From Bacteroidales bacterium 6E (GTDB lineage: Bacteria; Bacteroidota; Bacteroidia; Bacteroidales; Prolixibacteraceae): a stretch of 64,000 nt of DNA. Under the pieces are notes generated by a model. The model saw nothing but the letters and a program-made list of their open reading frames with translations. It was not told where the DNA came from and ran no database searches. The DNA lies in the NCBI GenBank assembly GCA_001270045.2, contig DF970686.1, positions 124,001 to 188,000 on the forward strand, in the 5' to 3' direction. Made by a program: the position numbers and the translations under genes. This document shows, piece by piece, positions 31,302-40,139 of the stretch (the first letter of the stretch is position 1; each line of letters begins with the position of its first letter).

Positions 31302-32201
31302 ATGAAAAAGGTATTATTCAGTCTATTTGTTTTGACCATGGTCCTGGTCAATCCTGCCTGTGGAAAATCAAAGAAGGGAATTATTGCCAATGGAGCCCAG
31401 GTAACCAAACTGGCAGATGGATTCAGCTTTACCGAGGGTCCGGCAGTCGACAAATACGGAAATGTCTATTTTACCGACCAGCCCAACAATAAAATCCTTG
31501 TTTGGTCGGTTGATAACCAGCTTACCACCTTCCATGACGATGGTGGCAGGGCAAACGGGTTGTACTTTGATTCCGACGGCAACCTTTTATCATGCTCTGA
31601 TCTGAATAATCAACTCTGGAAAATCGGAATGGATGGTAAACACACAGTCCTGGTCGCCGATTTTGGGGGGAAATTGCTCAATGGTCCCAACGACCTGTGG
31701 ATACACCCCAATGGCACTATCTATTTTACCGATCCTCTCTATAAACGCCCCTATTGGACAAGAGATCCTGAGATGCAACAGGATGGCGAGCATGTCTACC
31801 ATTTCGATTCAAACACCAAAAGTTTGACCAGGGTAGCCACAGACCTTGAAAAACCCAACGGAATCATTGGCACGCCTGATGGCAAAAAGCTGTATGTTGC
31901 CGACATCAAGGCAGGAAAAACCTATGTATATGACATCGCTTCAGATGGGTCTTTGCAGAACAAAAAGCTTTTCGCTGAGATGGGATCAGACGGAATGACC
32001 ATCGACAACCATGGGAATATCTATCTGACCGGCAAGGGAGTAACGGTATTTAATCCCCAAGGGGAAAAGATTGAACATATCCAGGTAGAGGCCAATTGGA
32101 CCGCAAACGTCTGTTTCGGGGGGAAAAAGATGAAGACTCTTTTTATCACTGCTTCCGATGCCTTGTACTCCGTCGAAATGAAGGTCAGTGGAACCCGATA
32201 A
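31302..32201 (+). CDS. SMP-30/gluconolactonase-family beta-propeller, exported
   Basis: A six-bladed propeller of the SMP-30/gluconolactonase/LRE family. The metal-ligand Glu is in FSFTEGPAVDKYGNVYFTD near residue 45, an Asn in LLNGPNDLWIHPNG near 125, and further ligands in LEKPNGIIGTPDG near 185. Members hydrolyse sugar lactones such as gluconolactone with a divalent metal. The N-terminus is a signal sequence; a cysteine at about residue 22 (NPACGKS) may be a lipidation site, though the lipobox is weak. It follows the GH2 gene after a terminator, so a functional link to galactose lactone handling is only suggestive. Confidence 0.88.
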   Translation: MKKVLFSLFVLTMVLVNPACGKSKKGIIANGAQVTKLADGFSFTEGPAVDKYGNVYFTDQPNNKILVWSVDNQLTTFHDDGGRANGLYFDSDGNLLSCSDLNNQLWKIGMDGKHTVLVADFGGKLLNGPNDLWIHPNGTIYFTDPLYKRPYWTRDPEMQQDGEHVYHFDSNTKSLTRVATDLEKPNGIIGTPDGKKLYVADIKAGKTYVYDIASDGSLQNKKLFAEMGSDGMTIDNHGNIYLTGKGVTVFNPQGEKIEHIQVEANWTANVCFGGKKMKTLFITASDALYSVEMKVSGTR

Positions 32202-32294
32202 GAATTCATACTGATCAAAAAGACGACCTGAAAAAATGGTACCCCGGGATTTTCTGTTCAAGGGTTGTTATCTTTACGGCATTACTTGTAAAAT

Positions 32295-33704
32295 ATGCGT
32301 TTACATTTCATTGCCATTGGCGGAAGTGCCATGCACAACCTGGCCATCACCCTTCACAAAAAAGGATATACCATCTCCGGATCGGACGATGAGATTTTTG
32401 AACCATCAAAAAGCAGGCTCGCAAAATATGGTCTGTTGCCCGAAACGCAAGGTTGGTATCCTGAAAAGATCCATGAAGGACTCGATGCCATCATTTTGGG
32501 CATGCACGCCCGTGTCGACAACCCCGAACTTCTCAAGGCCAGAGAATTGAACCTGAAAATATACTCATATCCTGAATTCCTGTATGAACAGACCAAAAAC
32601 AAAACCAGGGTAGTAATTGGGGGAAGTCACGGCAAAACCACCATCACATCGATGATCATGCATGTCCTGAAGGAGAACCATATTAAGTTCGATTACATGG
32701 TCGGAGCACAGGTTGAAGGTTTTGAAACCATGACCGACCTCACGGAAGAATCCAGTCTGGCCGTATTTGAGGGTGATGAATATCTGTCGTCGCCCGATGA
32801 TCCCCGGCCCAAGTTTCATCTGTACCATCCGCACATTGCAGTTCTGAGCGGAATTGCCTGGGACCATATCAATGTATTTCCAACCTTCGAAATTTATGTG
32901 GAGCAATTCAGGGAATTTGCCAGAAGGATTGAGCCCGGAGGAAAACTTTTTTACTATTCAGGAGATCCTGTCATTCAGGAGATTGCCAATGAAATGAACC
33001 ACATCACTACGGAAGGATATTCAGAGCATCCCAGCGTAACCGAAGATCAGGTCACTTACCTGAAATCAGGAAGCCGCGAAATCAGGCTCAAGGTTTTCGG
33101 AGACCATAACCTGCAGAATATATCCGCTGCTAAAAAAGTTTGTACCAGTTTGGGAATAAGCGATGACCAGTTCTATGCTGCCATTAAAAGCTTTTCGGGA
33201 GCAGCACGTAGGCTCGAATTGCTGTCGGAGAATTCAACGAGCGCGGTTTTCCGTGATTTTGCCCATTCCCCTTCCAAGCTGCTGGCGACCACCCGGGCAG
33301 TGAAGCAACAATACCCCGGTCGAAAGTTGGTGGCTTGCATGGAATTACACACCTTCAGTTCCCTGAAGAAGGAGTTCCTGCCCCACTACAAAGGCTGTAT
33401 GGAAGATGCTGACCTCGCTTTCGTTTATTTCAATCCACATACCGTTCAGCACAAGAAGCTCGAACCCATCACGACAGAGATGGTCTATAATGGTTTTGAT
33501 AAATCCGGTCTAACCGTGACTACCGACTCAGATGCCCTTTTCAGCGAACTGGCCTCAATGGATTGGGGAAATGCCAACCTGTTGCTGATGAGTTCAGGCA
33601 CCTTTGACGGTAAAGACCTTCCCGAATTTTCCCGAAAAATCACTGGAGATCCGGTAGTATTTAAAAGAGGCGACTGGATCAAAAATCCTCAATCAGGGCT
33701 TTAA
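32295..33704 (+). CDS. mpl: Mur ligase, Mpl-like peptidoglycan recycling ligase
   Basis: A cytosolic ATP-dependent Mur ligase of MurC type. The N-terminal UDP-binding domain starts MRLHFIAIGGSAMHNLA, the P-loop is GGSHGKTTITSM near residue 107, a metal/ATP segment is VFEGDEYLSS near 158, and the ADP-binding C-terminal domain has FRDFAHSPSKLLAT near 320. The SAMHNLA variant in place of MurC's GMSGIA-type loop and the short C-terminal domain favour Mpl (UDP-MurNAc:tripeptide ligase), which reuses released murein tripeptide, over biosynthetic MurC. No other mur gene is nearby, which also fits a recycling role. A dipeptidase gene follows. Confidence 0.82.
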   Translation: MRLHFIAIGGSAMHNLAITLHKKGYTISGSDDEIFEPSKSRLAKYGLLPETQGWYPEKIHEGLDAIILGMHARVDNPELLKARELNLKIYSYPEFLYEQTKNKTRVVIGGSHGKTTITSMIMHVLKENHIKFDYMVGAQVEGFETMTDLTEESSLAVFEGDEYLSSPDDPRPKFHLYHPHIAVLSGIAWDHINVFPTFEIYVEQFREFARRIEPGGKLFYYSGDPVIQEIANEMNHITTEGYSEHPSVTEDQVTYLKSGSREIRLKVFGDHNLQNISAAKKVCTSLGISDDQFYAAIKSFSGAARRLELLSENSTSAVFRDFAHSPSKLLATTRAVKQQYPGRKLVACMELHTFSSLKKEFLPHYKGCMEDADLAFVYFNPHTVQHKKLEPITTEMVYNGFDKSGLTVTTDSDALFSELASMDWGNANLLLMSSGTFDGKDLPEFSRKITGDPVVFKRGDWIKNPQSGL

Positions 33705-33869
33705 TAATGGTTTTGAAACGCAAGCCCGAAGATTTACTGATCGCAAAAAACTCATGACTTCATTGATAATTTGCTGACGTAGGTTTCTGTAAAATTATTT
33801 TTTCTACATTGAGCCTTCTTTTTCACAAAGTTAAAGAGTCTGATAATTTATCATTGTAGTTTTCCAAAG

Positions 33870-35108
33870 ATGAAAAATAGAACCAGTATCCAGGTAACCC
33901 TCCTTTTAATAATTCTCTTGACTGTCAACTCAATATCATTCGGTCAGCCTAAGAGTGTGACCGATGAGGAAGTTAGAAGAATTCACGATAAGGCTCTGAC
34001 GGTAGACACACATTGTGATACACCCATGAACATGGTCAGGGGCAACTTCGATATCGGCAAAAAACAAACTACTGGTAAAGTCGATCTTGTGAAGATGAAA
34101 GAGGGAGGCCTTGACGCCATGTTTTTTGCCGCCTTTGTGGGGCAGAGGCCACGAACCATTGAGAATTACCAGGAAGCATATCAGACTGTACACCAGATGA
34201 TTGATACCATTTATTCACAGGTGGAACGAAACCAGCAATTGGCGTCGGTCGCACTGACAGCGGAGGATGCCTCAATCATTAGCAAACAAGGTAAGAGGGC
34301 GGTTTACATAGGCATTGAAAATGGATTTGCCCTTGCAAAGGATATCAGGCGGGTGGAAGAGTTTTACAACAAGGGAGCCCGTTACATTACCCTGAGCCAT
34401 TCATATCATAATGATATCTGTGATTCATCGACCGACAGGGCCAAGCCTGAGCACAACGGGCTGAGTGCATTTGGCAGGGAGGTGGTCAGGGAAATGAACC
34501 GTCTCGGTATGATGGTTGATGTATCCCATATTTCAGACAAAGCCTTCTTCGATGTCATCAAAGAATCCAAGGCACCCGTTATCGCTTCACATAGCAGTGT
34601 CAGGGCACTGGCCAATAACGACCGTAACATGACCGACGAGATGATCAGGGCATTGGCAAAAAACGGTGGGGTAATCCAGATCTGTCTGCTTTCCGACTAT
34701 GTGAAAGACCCGGACACCACTACAGTCAGATACAAAAAAGACCAGGAGATGCGAGCCATCTATAATGAAAAATGGGGCACCATGAATGAGGAAGAAAAGG
34801 CGGAATTCAGGAAGCAGTGGACCGAAATCAGGGAAAAGTACCCCCGTACTTTGGCCAATGTCGCTGACCTGGTCAACCATATCGATCATGTTGTAAAGCT
34901 GGTGGGCGTTGATTATGTAGGTATTGGAAGTGATTTCGATGGAGGTGGCGGTTTATCGGGATGTAACGATGTATCCGAATTTCCCAACATCACTAGGGAA
35001 ATGCTAAGGCGCGGATATACAGAGGAGGACATCCTGAAAGTATGGGGTGGAAATTTCTTCCGGGTATTCAGGCAGGTGGAAGAGTTCGCCGCAACTGCCC
35101 ATAATTAG
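33870..35108 (+). CDS. Membrane dipeptidase, M19 family, exported
   Basis: A renal-dipeptidase-type zinc peptidase of 412 residues with a signal peptide (ending SISFGQ). The metal ligands are recognisable as HxD in TVDTHCDTPMNM near residue 47, Glu in VYIGIENGFAL near 147, His in MVDVSHISDK and VIASHSSVRALANN, and the C-terminal GIGSDFDGGGG near 352. It cleaves dipeptides, probably in the periplasm. The insert of about 30 residues (EKWGTMNEEEKAEFRKQW) near 300 is common in Bacteroidota members. It follows the Mpl-like ligase by 165 bp with its own probable start region. Confidence 0.93.
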   Translation: MKNRTSIQVTLLLIILLTVNSISFGQPKSVTDEEVRRIHDKALTVDTHCDTPMNMVRGNFDIGKKQTTGKVDLVKMKEGGLDAMFFAAFVGQRPRTIENYQEAYQTVHQMIDTIYSQVERNQQLASVALTAEDASIISKQGKRAVYIGIENGFALAKDIRRVEEFYNKGARYITLSHSYHNDICDSSTDRAKPEHNGLSAFGREVVREMNRLGMMVDVSHISDKAFFDVIKESKAPVIASHSSVRALANNDRNMTDEMIRALAKNGGVIQICLLSDYVKDPDTTTVRYKKDQEMRAIYNEKWGTMNEEEKAEFRKQWTEIREKYPRTLANVADLVNHIDHVVKLVGVDYVGIGSDFDGGGGLSGCNDVSEFPNITREMLRRGYTEEDILKVWGGNFFRVFRQVEEFAATAHN

Positions 35109-35221
35109 GTTGGAACGAATGGCAAAGCAGCCCAAATGATATACAAATCAAAAAAACTGCAAATAATACTCTGTAAAAGTATCCCTATAAAGAAAAAGTC
35201 AATTTAGACGCCCATAGGAGT

Positions 35222-36076
35222 TTACTTTTCCGATTGATATAGTTCGCTGTAACTGATGAGGACAATTCCCTTTTCCTTGATTTTTGCCTTCACCTTGTCA
35301 CTTAAAAACAAATCCGTTACACCCTGACGGTCCTCCGCAACATGCTCATAGCCTATATGATGGATTCCACGCATTTCAGGCGTGTCAAGGCCGGGATGCT
35401 CAACAAACAGATAGGTTTGTCCTGCTTCCAACTTTTCGAGCATTCTGATAAAACTGGCCTCCTTCTCGGTAAAAGTACGTGAAGGACCATCAAAGCGTAC
35501 GCCTTTTACATTCCGACCGGCAGTATCGTTCCCCAGTTTATATTCCTTTGCAAGCCTGTCGGCCAGTGCACGAACCTCTTCAGAATAAAAGGTCGATCCC
35601 ATATGTCCGGAAAAATGGCTGACCGAAGGTATCAGCTTCATGGCCAGTTCAATTTGGGCCCTGAACTCTTTTTCAATCTCAGCGATAGGAGGATTTCTTT
35701 CCATGACCGAAAGACCGGGATAGTTTACATTGGGCCACATCATCGGGTAAAAATATCCCGATTCGTCGACCAATCCCGGACAGTCAGTCAATGGACGCCA
35801 TTTCATGTTATCCCATTCGCTGGTAATGGTCAGGTGAACCCCGACATCTATTCCGGGTTGTTGGTTGAGTAGTTTGACCGCTTCGGGAAACCAGGGTGCA
35901 GTCACCATGACTTCAGCCGAGGTGGCAATACCTTCGGTGCAGGTTTTAATGATTGCCTGGTTGGCTGCCTGGGAGCTGCCAATATCATCGGCCCTTACAA
36001 TCAGCCTGGCAGGGCTTTGACCTGACGAAATCCATGTAAGGGATAGAAATATAAGAGAAATGGCAATGTTTTTCAT
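35222..36076 (-). CDS. YdjC/ChbG-like carbohydrate deacetylase, exported
   Basis: The mature N-terminus carries the YdjC signature LIVRADDIGSSQAANQAI, where the Asp pair binds the metal, with further histidines in VGVHLTITSEW near residue 78 and VSHFSGHMGSTF near 140. Family members (ChbG, HpnK) deacetylate chitooligosaccharides or related N-acetyl sugars. A signal peptide (MKNIAISLIFLSLTWISSGQ) puts this one outside the cytoplasm, unlike ChbG. I chose the ATG at 36076, as the frame from 36106 would place ten polar residues before the signal. It is convergent with the M19 gene and lies 47 bp upstream of... no shared terminator was seen, and it follows the amylase gene at 57 bp on the same strand. 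Confidence 0.85.
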   Translation of the reverse strand: MKNIAISLIFLSLTWISSGQSPARLIVRADDIGSSQAANQAIIKTCTEGIATSAEVMVTAPWFPEAVKLLNQQPGIDVGVHLTITSEWDNMKWRPLTDCPGLVDESGYFYPMMWPNVNYPGLSVMERNPPIAEIEKEFRAQIELAMKLIPSVSHFSGHMGSTFYSEEVRALADRLAKEYKLGNDTAGRNVKGVRFDGPSRTFTEKEASFIRMLEKLEAGQTYLFVEHPGLDTPEMRGIHHIGYEHVAEDRQGVTDLFLSDKVKAKIKEKGIVLISYSELYQSEK

Positions 36077-36133
36077 AGGGATAGATTGATGAAATGATTT
36101 CATCAAATATAACCCTAAAAATCGGTATGTAAA

Positions 36134-38947
36134 TTATTTGCCCTTGCCTGAAATCACCAATTTCTGGTGGAACATGCCGGATTCGGTGTCAATGGAGATC
36201 AGGTACAAACCTTCAGGAATGTCTGAAACTGAAATTCTCGGATTTAGATCTCCGGCAAACTCAACCAAACGGATAACCTGTCCGGAAATATTCCGGATCA
36301 CAGCCTGCCGAACTTTGCTGGCCGATTGAATGGTCACTTCGGCAGAGGCAGGATTGGGATAAATTCTCCAGCTACCCGGATTTACAATAGGATCATGAAC
36401 AGACGTCAGGTTAAACGGGTCAGCCATCTTTCGGGTTGAATAAAGCTTATATTCTCCCGGTTGCAAGGTAAGGCTGACATTCGACTGTGTTACCTGCAAG
36501 GTCGAGTTGGAAAAATAATCGTGCCATGTTCCTGTTGCAGGAAATGTAAGGTTCACAGTCTTCTCAGAAAGAGAAAAATTACCGGCCACCATTACATGTT
36601 GTCCTTCCTTCGACAAACGGTACCACTTCACCTGGCTGGTCAGGTCACCCTGATACTCAGGATTGGAGAACTCAGCATAATTCTGCTTCAGGTAATTGAG
36701 CCTCGAAATCAGTTTATAAACATCTTTACGTGTTTCCCGATCAAAATAATTCCAGAGAACCGGTTTGGGTGCCAGGCGACAGTCGGGACTAACCTGTGCG
36801 GGATTGGTGCAGGTATTGATGGAATAATCGTAGCCCAGTTCACCAAACTGCCAAATCATTTTTGGGCCGGGCAAAGGCAACAGAAAGCTGGCACTCAGCT
36901 CGACACGATCAAGGGCTACCGGAAGCTGACGGGTATTATATGTCCCTTCGGATCCACCACTTTGCAATATTTTATAAACCATCCGTTCTTCATCGTGACT
37001 TTCCATATAACCTACCAGGTGAGGTACACTCCAGTTTCGCGAGGTGTGCAATGTTCGACGAAGATCTGCCGAATTTCCTTTGGCTGCCTCACCAAATTCA
37101 TCGCTCATCTTGCCCCAAAGCAGGATGCCATATTCTGCCAACTCTTTTTCTTCGGTATTGTCGGAGAGATGCTCGAAAATGACGATGGCATTTTCATTGC
37201 GTTTCCATACTTCATCGGCCATCCTCTTGAGATTGGCTATTCGCGGGGCATCATAGGCACTTCCCCATGGATCCGATGATCCATAAGGCGTGTTGGAAAA
37301 GCCCTTTGTGAAGTCGAACCTGAAACCGTCGACCTTATACTCATGCATCCAGAAACTGTTGATGCTGTCGATCAGGGCACGGGTATGAGCACTTTCATGG
37401 TTGAAATCATAACCCCACTGTGCCTGTGTGTTCTGGAAATTATGGGTAGTGTTATACCATGGATTTTCGCTGGAAGGACGCCAGGTTGATTCATCAAGAT
37501 ACATCCTGGCAAAAGGACTCTGTCCCATGCTATGATTCAATACCATGTCAATGACCACGGCCATTCCGCGCTTATGGGCCTCATCGATCAGTTTTTTCAG
37601 GTCATTGCGGTGACCATAATACTTATCAGGAGCAAAATAAAAGGAAGGATTGTACCCCCAACTCTCGTTACCTTCAAATTCATTGACAGGCATCAACTCG
37701 ATGACATTGACATTCAGCTCCTTCAGGTAATCCAGCTTTTCAGTGACGGCACGGTATGTCCTGGAAAGACTGAAATCGCGGACAAGTAATTCATAGATAA
37801 CCAGTTGGTCAACCGGAGGTGGGGTAAAATCTTCCACTTCCCAGACATAGGGTGTCTGGCCAGTTTCAAGCACAGAGGCGATTCCCCTGGCTTTCCCTTC
37901 AGGATATGTTATCAATCCCGGATAAGAAGCTGAGGGAATCCAAACATCAAGAGGATCCGAAGTCTGCTCCGAATAAGGATCTGCTATATAGATTTCACTA
38001 TCGATGTAATACTGAAAAACATATGGTTGTCCCGGAGTTAAACCTTCAATTTCAAGCCAGAAATAATCCCCGTCCTTTTTCATCTGGAATTCATTTCTTA
38101 CCTGCCAGTCATTAAAGTCACCCAGTACGAAAACAAACTCTTTGTAGGGTGCCCACAAAACGAGTGCGACGGAAGTTTCTGAAATGTAATTGATTCCCTT
38201 TCGGTATTCGGCTGGTTTTGCCTCGGTGATAACATCATCCTTCACCATAAAATAGACAGTATCATTAGCTGTCTTGCCTTCCGATTCAGCCAAGGCAACC
38301 AGAGTATGAACGCCCCCCTCCGAAAAAGTATAATCAACGGAAATTTCGGTGCCTTCTGCCTGTTTCAATAAGGCCCCATCAAGGAAAAGTGATAATCCGG
38401 CAGACAATGTCGACGCGGCTGAAAGACTTACCTGTGTATTTTTGGGTAATACGGCATTATCGGAGGGATAGGTAATCCCCACAGCAAGATCAGCTTCATA
38501 AACATCCACAAAAATATCGGTCCCACCGGTTGCCTTTCCTTCATAATATTGGGTGGTGCCAGGTTTATAGGCACCACTTCTGAAAACAAAAGCCATCTTT
38601 AGGACCTTTTCTCCCTCGGGTACACCATAATATTCCAAAATATCAGGAGAGATCATCAATTCGTAAAGATTGTCATCAATCCTTGTCAGCTTATACTTGG
38701 CTGAGTTATCCCCCCAGGTTGGTGCATATTTCCAATCGGAGCCACTGGTGCTTTTATCTGTTATGACTCCCGTGTGGGCATATATGTCGCCCGTATAGTC
38801 CTTCAATCCGGCCGTACCTTGCGTGGCATCATACAGTACCCGAACCTCCCGGTTTACGACAGGTAATGCAGGTTCGGTGGTCACTTGTCCATATAACAGG
38901 GATCCGGAAATCAAAAAAAACAGGATGAAAATACTTTTCAGATGCAT
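36134..38947 (-). CDS. GH13 alpha-amylase-family enzyme with T9SS sorting domain
   Basis: A 937-residue multidomain starch hydrolase. Order: signal peptide (1-21), an N-terminal beta domain (about 25-170), an Ig-like segment (170-260), a CBM48-like domain (LVLWAPYKEFVFVLGDFNDW near 270), a GH13 barrel, a C-terminal beta domain, and from about residue 866 a type A T9SS signal (IYPNPASAEVTIQS, ISGQVIRLVEF, IPEGLYLISI). Catalytic residues are in DGFRFDFTKGF near 544, VIFEHLSDN near 592 and MESHDEER near 647. It should be exported across the outer membrane and act first on starch. I chose the ATG at 38947 over the upstream frame start at 39028. A terminator separates it from the SusE-like gene, so it may have its own promoter. 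Confidence 0.93.
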   Translation of the reverse strand: MHLKSIFILFFLISGSLLYGQVTTEPALPVVNREVRVLYDATQGTAGLKDYTGDIYAHTGVITDKSTSGSDWKYAPTWGDNSAKYKLTRIDDNLYELMISPDILEYYGVPEGEKVLKMAFVFRSGAYKPGTTQYYEGKATGGTDIFVDVYEADLAVGITYPSDNAVLPKNTQVSLSAASTLSAGLSLFLDGALLKQAEGTEISVDYTFSEGGVHTLVALAESEGKTANDTVYFMVKDDVITEAKPAEYRKGINYISETSVALVLWAPYKEFVFVLGDFNDWQVRNEFQMKKDGDYFWLEIEGLTPGQPYVFQYYIDSEIYIADPYSEQTSDPLDVWIPSASYPGLITYPEGKARGIASVLETGQTPYVWEVEDFTPPPVDQLVIYELLVRDFSLSRTYRAVTEKLDYLKELNVNVIELMPVNEFEGNESWGYNPSFYFAPDKYYGHRNDLKKLIDEAHKRGMAVVIDMVLNHSMGQSPFARMYLDESTWRPSSENPWYNTTHNFQNTQAQWGYDFNHESAHTRALIDSINSFWMHEYKVDGFRFDFTKGFSNTPYGSSDPWGSAYDAPRIANLKRMADEVWKRNENAIVIFEHLSDNTEEKELAEYGILLWGKMSDEFGEAAKGNSADLRRTLHTSRNWSVPHLVGYMESHDEERMVYKILQSGGSEGTYNTRQLPVALDRVELSASFLLPLPGPKMIWQFGELGYDYSINTCTNPAQVSPDCRLAPKPVLWNYFDRETRKDVYKLISRLNYLKQNYAEFSNPEYQGDLTSQVKWYRLSKEGQHVMVAGNFSLSEKTVNLTFPATGTWHDYFSNSTLQVTQSNVSLTLQPGEYKLYSTRKMADPFNLTSVHDPIVNPGSWRIYPNPASAEVTIQSASKVRQAVIRNISGQVIRLVEFAGDLNPRISVSDIPEGLYLISIDTESGMFHQKLVISGKGK

Positions 38948-39042
38948 GGTTGGATGGATTGAGAATGTAAGATACAAAAAAAAACAGGACAGCCGGCATA
39001 ATTCGGACGGGATCAGATCACGACACAAATGTCATATGAAAG

Positions 39043-39074
39043 AAAAGAGTTGCCCGTTTCCGGACAACTCTTTT
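39043..39074 (-). terminator. Intrinsic terminator at the end of the susCDE operon
   Basis: AAAAGAGTTG (39043-39052) pairs with CAACTCTTTT (39065-39074) around a 12-nt loop; on the minus strand the 3' arm ends in a T-rich run. It sits 16 bp past the SusE-like stop and about 95 bp before the amylase start. Confidence 0.8.
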
Positions 39075-39089
39075 CATAAATACATTATA

Positions 39090-40127
39090 CTAATTTTTCA
39101 CTACCGTGTAGGTAGGAACAGCTACAGAGAGGTTCAGCGTTACGGTATAATTACCGGCGGCATCAATTGTTATGTCAGCGCCACCTTCTTCCAGTTTACC
39201 GTCAGGACCATTGTCGCCATAGTTAAGATCCCAAGCATCATTTGCACGGAATTTGATCTTGCCGGCAGTCAAAGGCAGGGTTATTTTCCATACCCTGGCT
39301 TCGGGATCATAAGTCATGTTTTGGTCACTGTCCCATCCGTTGGGAGTGGCGTCTCCAATCAGTCCCCAGTCTGTTCTAAGCACTGAATAAGTCAGGGTAT
39401 TGGTGTTGGCAATCAGGCGATAGTAACCACTACCAGTTACTTCGATGTCAGTACCTTTAACATCCAGTGTTCCGTCAGCACCGGTATCACCCCAGTCGCT
39501 GTCCCAGTTAGGAGCAGGTGTGAACTTAAACTTGGTGGTTTCATCAGGGAACCAGACATAACCCTGGTAAACGCCATTGTTCTTCACAGAGTAAACAACG
39601 GTATTCACGTTCGAGGGATCCCATCCCTGGTAGCTACCCGGCACATAGAGTTTCGGATAATCGACAACCACATCATAGGTAGTGATCGAAGAAGGAATCA
39701 CGTTGGATACCTGAGGATCCACATATTCACTGACTGAAGACATGACGCGAAACTCGACCGAAGAGGTCCAGTCGCCGGGCAAACCGAATGTCAACATTTT
39801 GTTATTCAGGTCAGAGACCTTGAAAGAAGCCGACAAGCCATTGGTTGTCAACAGGCTAAAAGCATTCTCGAAATTATTTCCGGCTGCATCTACCTGTAAA
39901 GTATAAGTTACACCGGCAGGATAACCGAAATCAGAAGCCGTCCAGGTGAAACCGGTGATATTCTGGTCAGCATTCTCTTCGGTAAGGGTAATGGTACCCG
40001 GAGCGGTCAGGGATGGTCCACCCTTCAACATCACCACGGGGTCTTTCTCCTCATCGGGGACCAGACAGGATGCGAGAAACATCCCCATTGTCAATATGAT
40101 CAATATTTTATTTTTCATAATTTTCAT
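39090..40127 (-). CDS. SusE/SusF-like surface starch-binding lipoprotein
   Basis: A lipoprotein signal (MFLASC, Cys about residue 21) is followed by a SusE-type N-terminal Ig-like domain (about 35-170) and two tandem starch-binding modules. The first is near 180-265 (VPGSYQGWDPSNVNTVVYS, PNWDSDWGDTGADGTLD) and the second near 266-345 (LIGDATPNGWDSDQNMTYD, AWDLNYGDNGPDGKLEEGG). The conserved Trp and Asp/Asn positions match glucan-binding SusE/SusF repeats. It should sit on the outer-membrane surface and hold alpha-glucan for the SusC/SusD pair. It starts 12 bp after the SusD stop, so it is the third gene of the operon. An ATG at 40118 is an equally good start. Confidence 0.92.
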   Translation of the reverse strand: MKIMKNKILIILTMGMFLASCLVPDEEKDPVVMLKGGPSLTAPGTITLTEENADQNITGFTWTASDFGYPAGVTYTLQVDAAGNNFENAFSLLTTNGLSASFKVSDLNNKMLTFGLPGDWTSSVEFRVMSSVSEYVDPQVSNVIPSSITTYDVVVDYPKLYVPGSYQGWDPSNVNTVVYSVKNNGVYQGYVWFPDETTKFKFTPAPNWDSDWGDTGADGTLDVKGTDIEVTGSGYYRLIANTNTLTYSVLRTDWGLIGDATPNGWDSDQNMTYDPEARVWKITLPLTAGKIKFRANDAWDLNYGDNGPDGKLEEGGADITIDAAGNYTVTLNLSVAVPTYTVVKN

Positions 40128-40139
40128 TTTTGACTTTGA

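Noticed and set aside
36461-37279. 272-codon plus-strand frame opposite the T9SS amylase
   Set aside because: Overlaps the GH13 catalytic domain on the other strand; rich in Cys/His/Ile as expected for an antisense shadow, with no domain.
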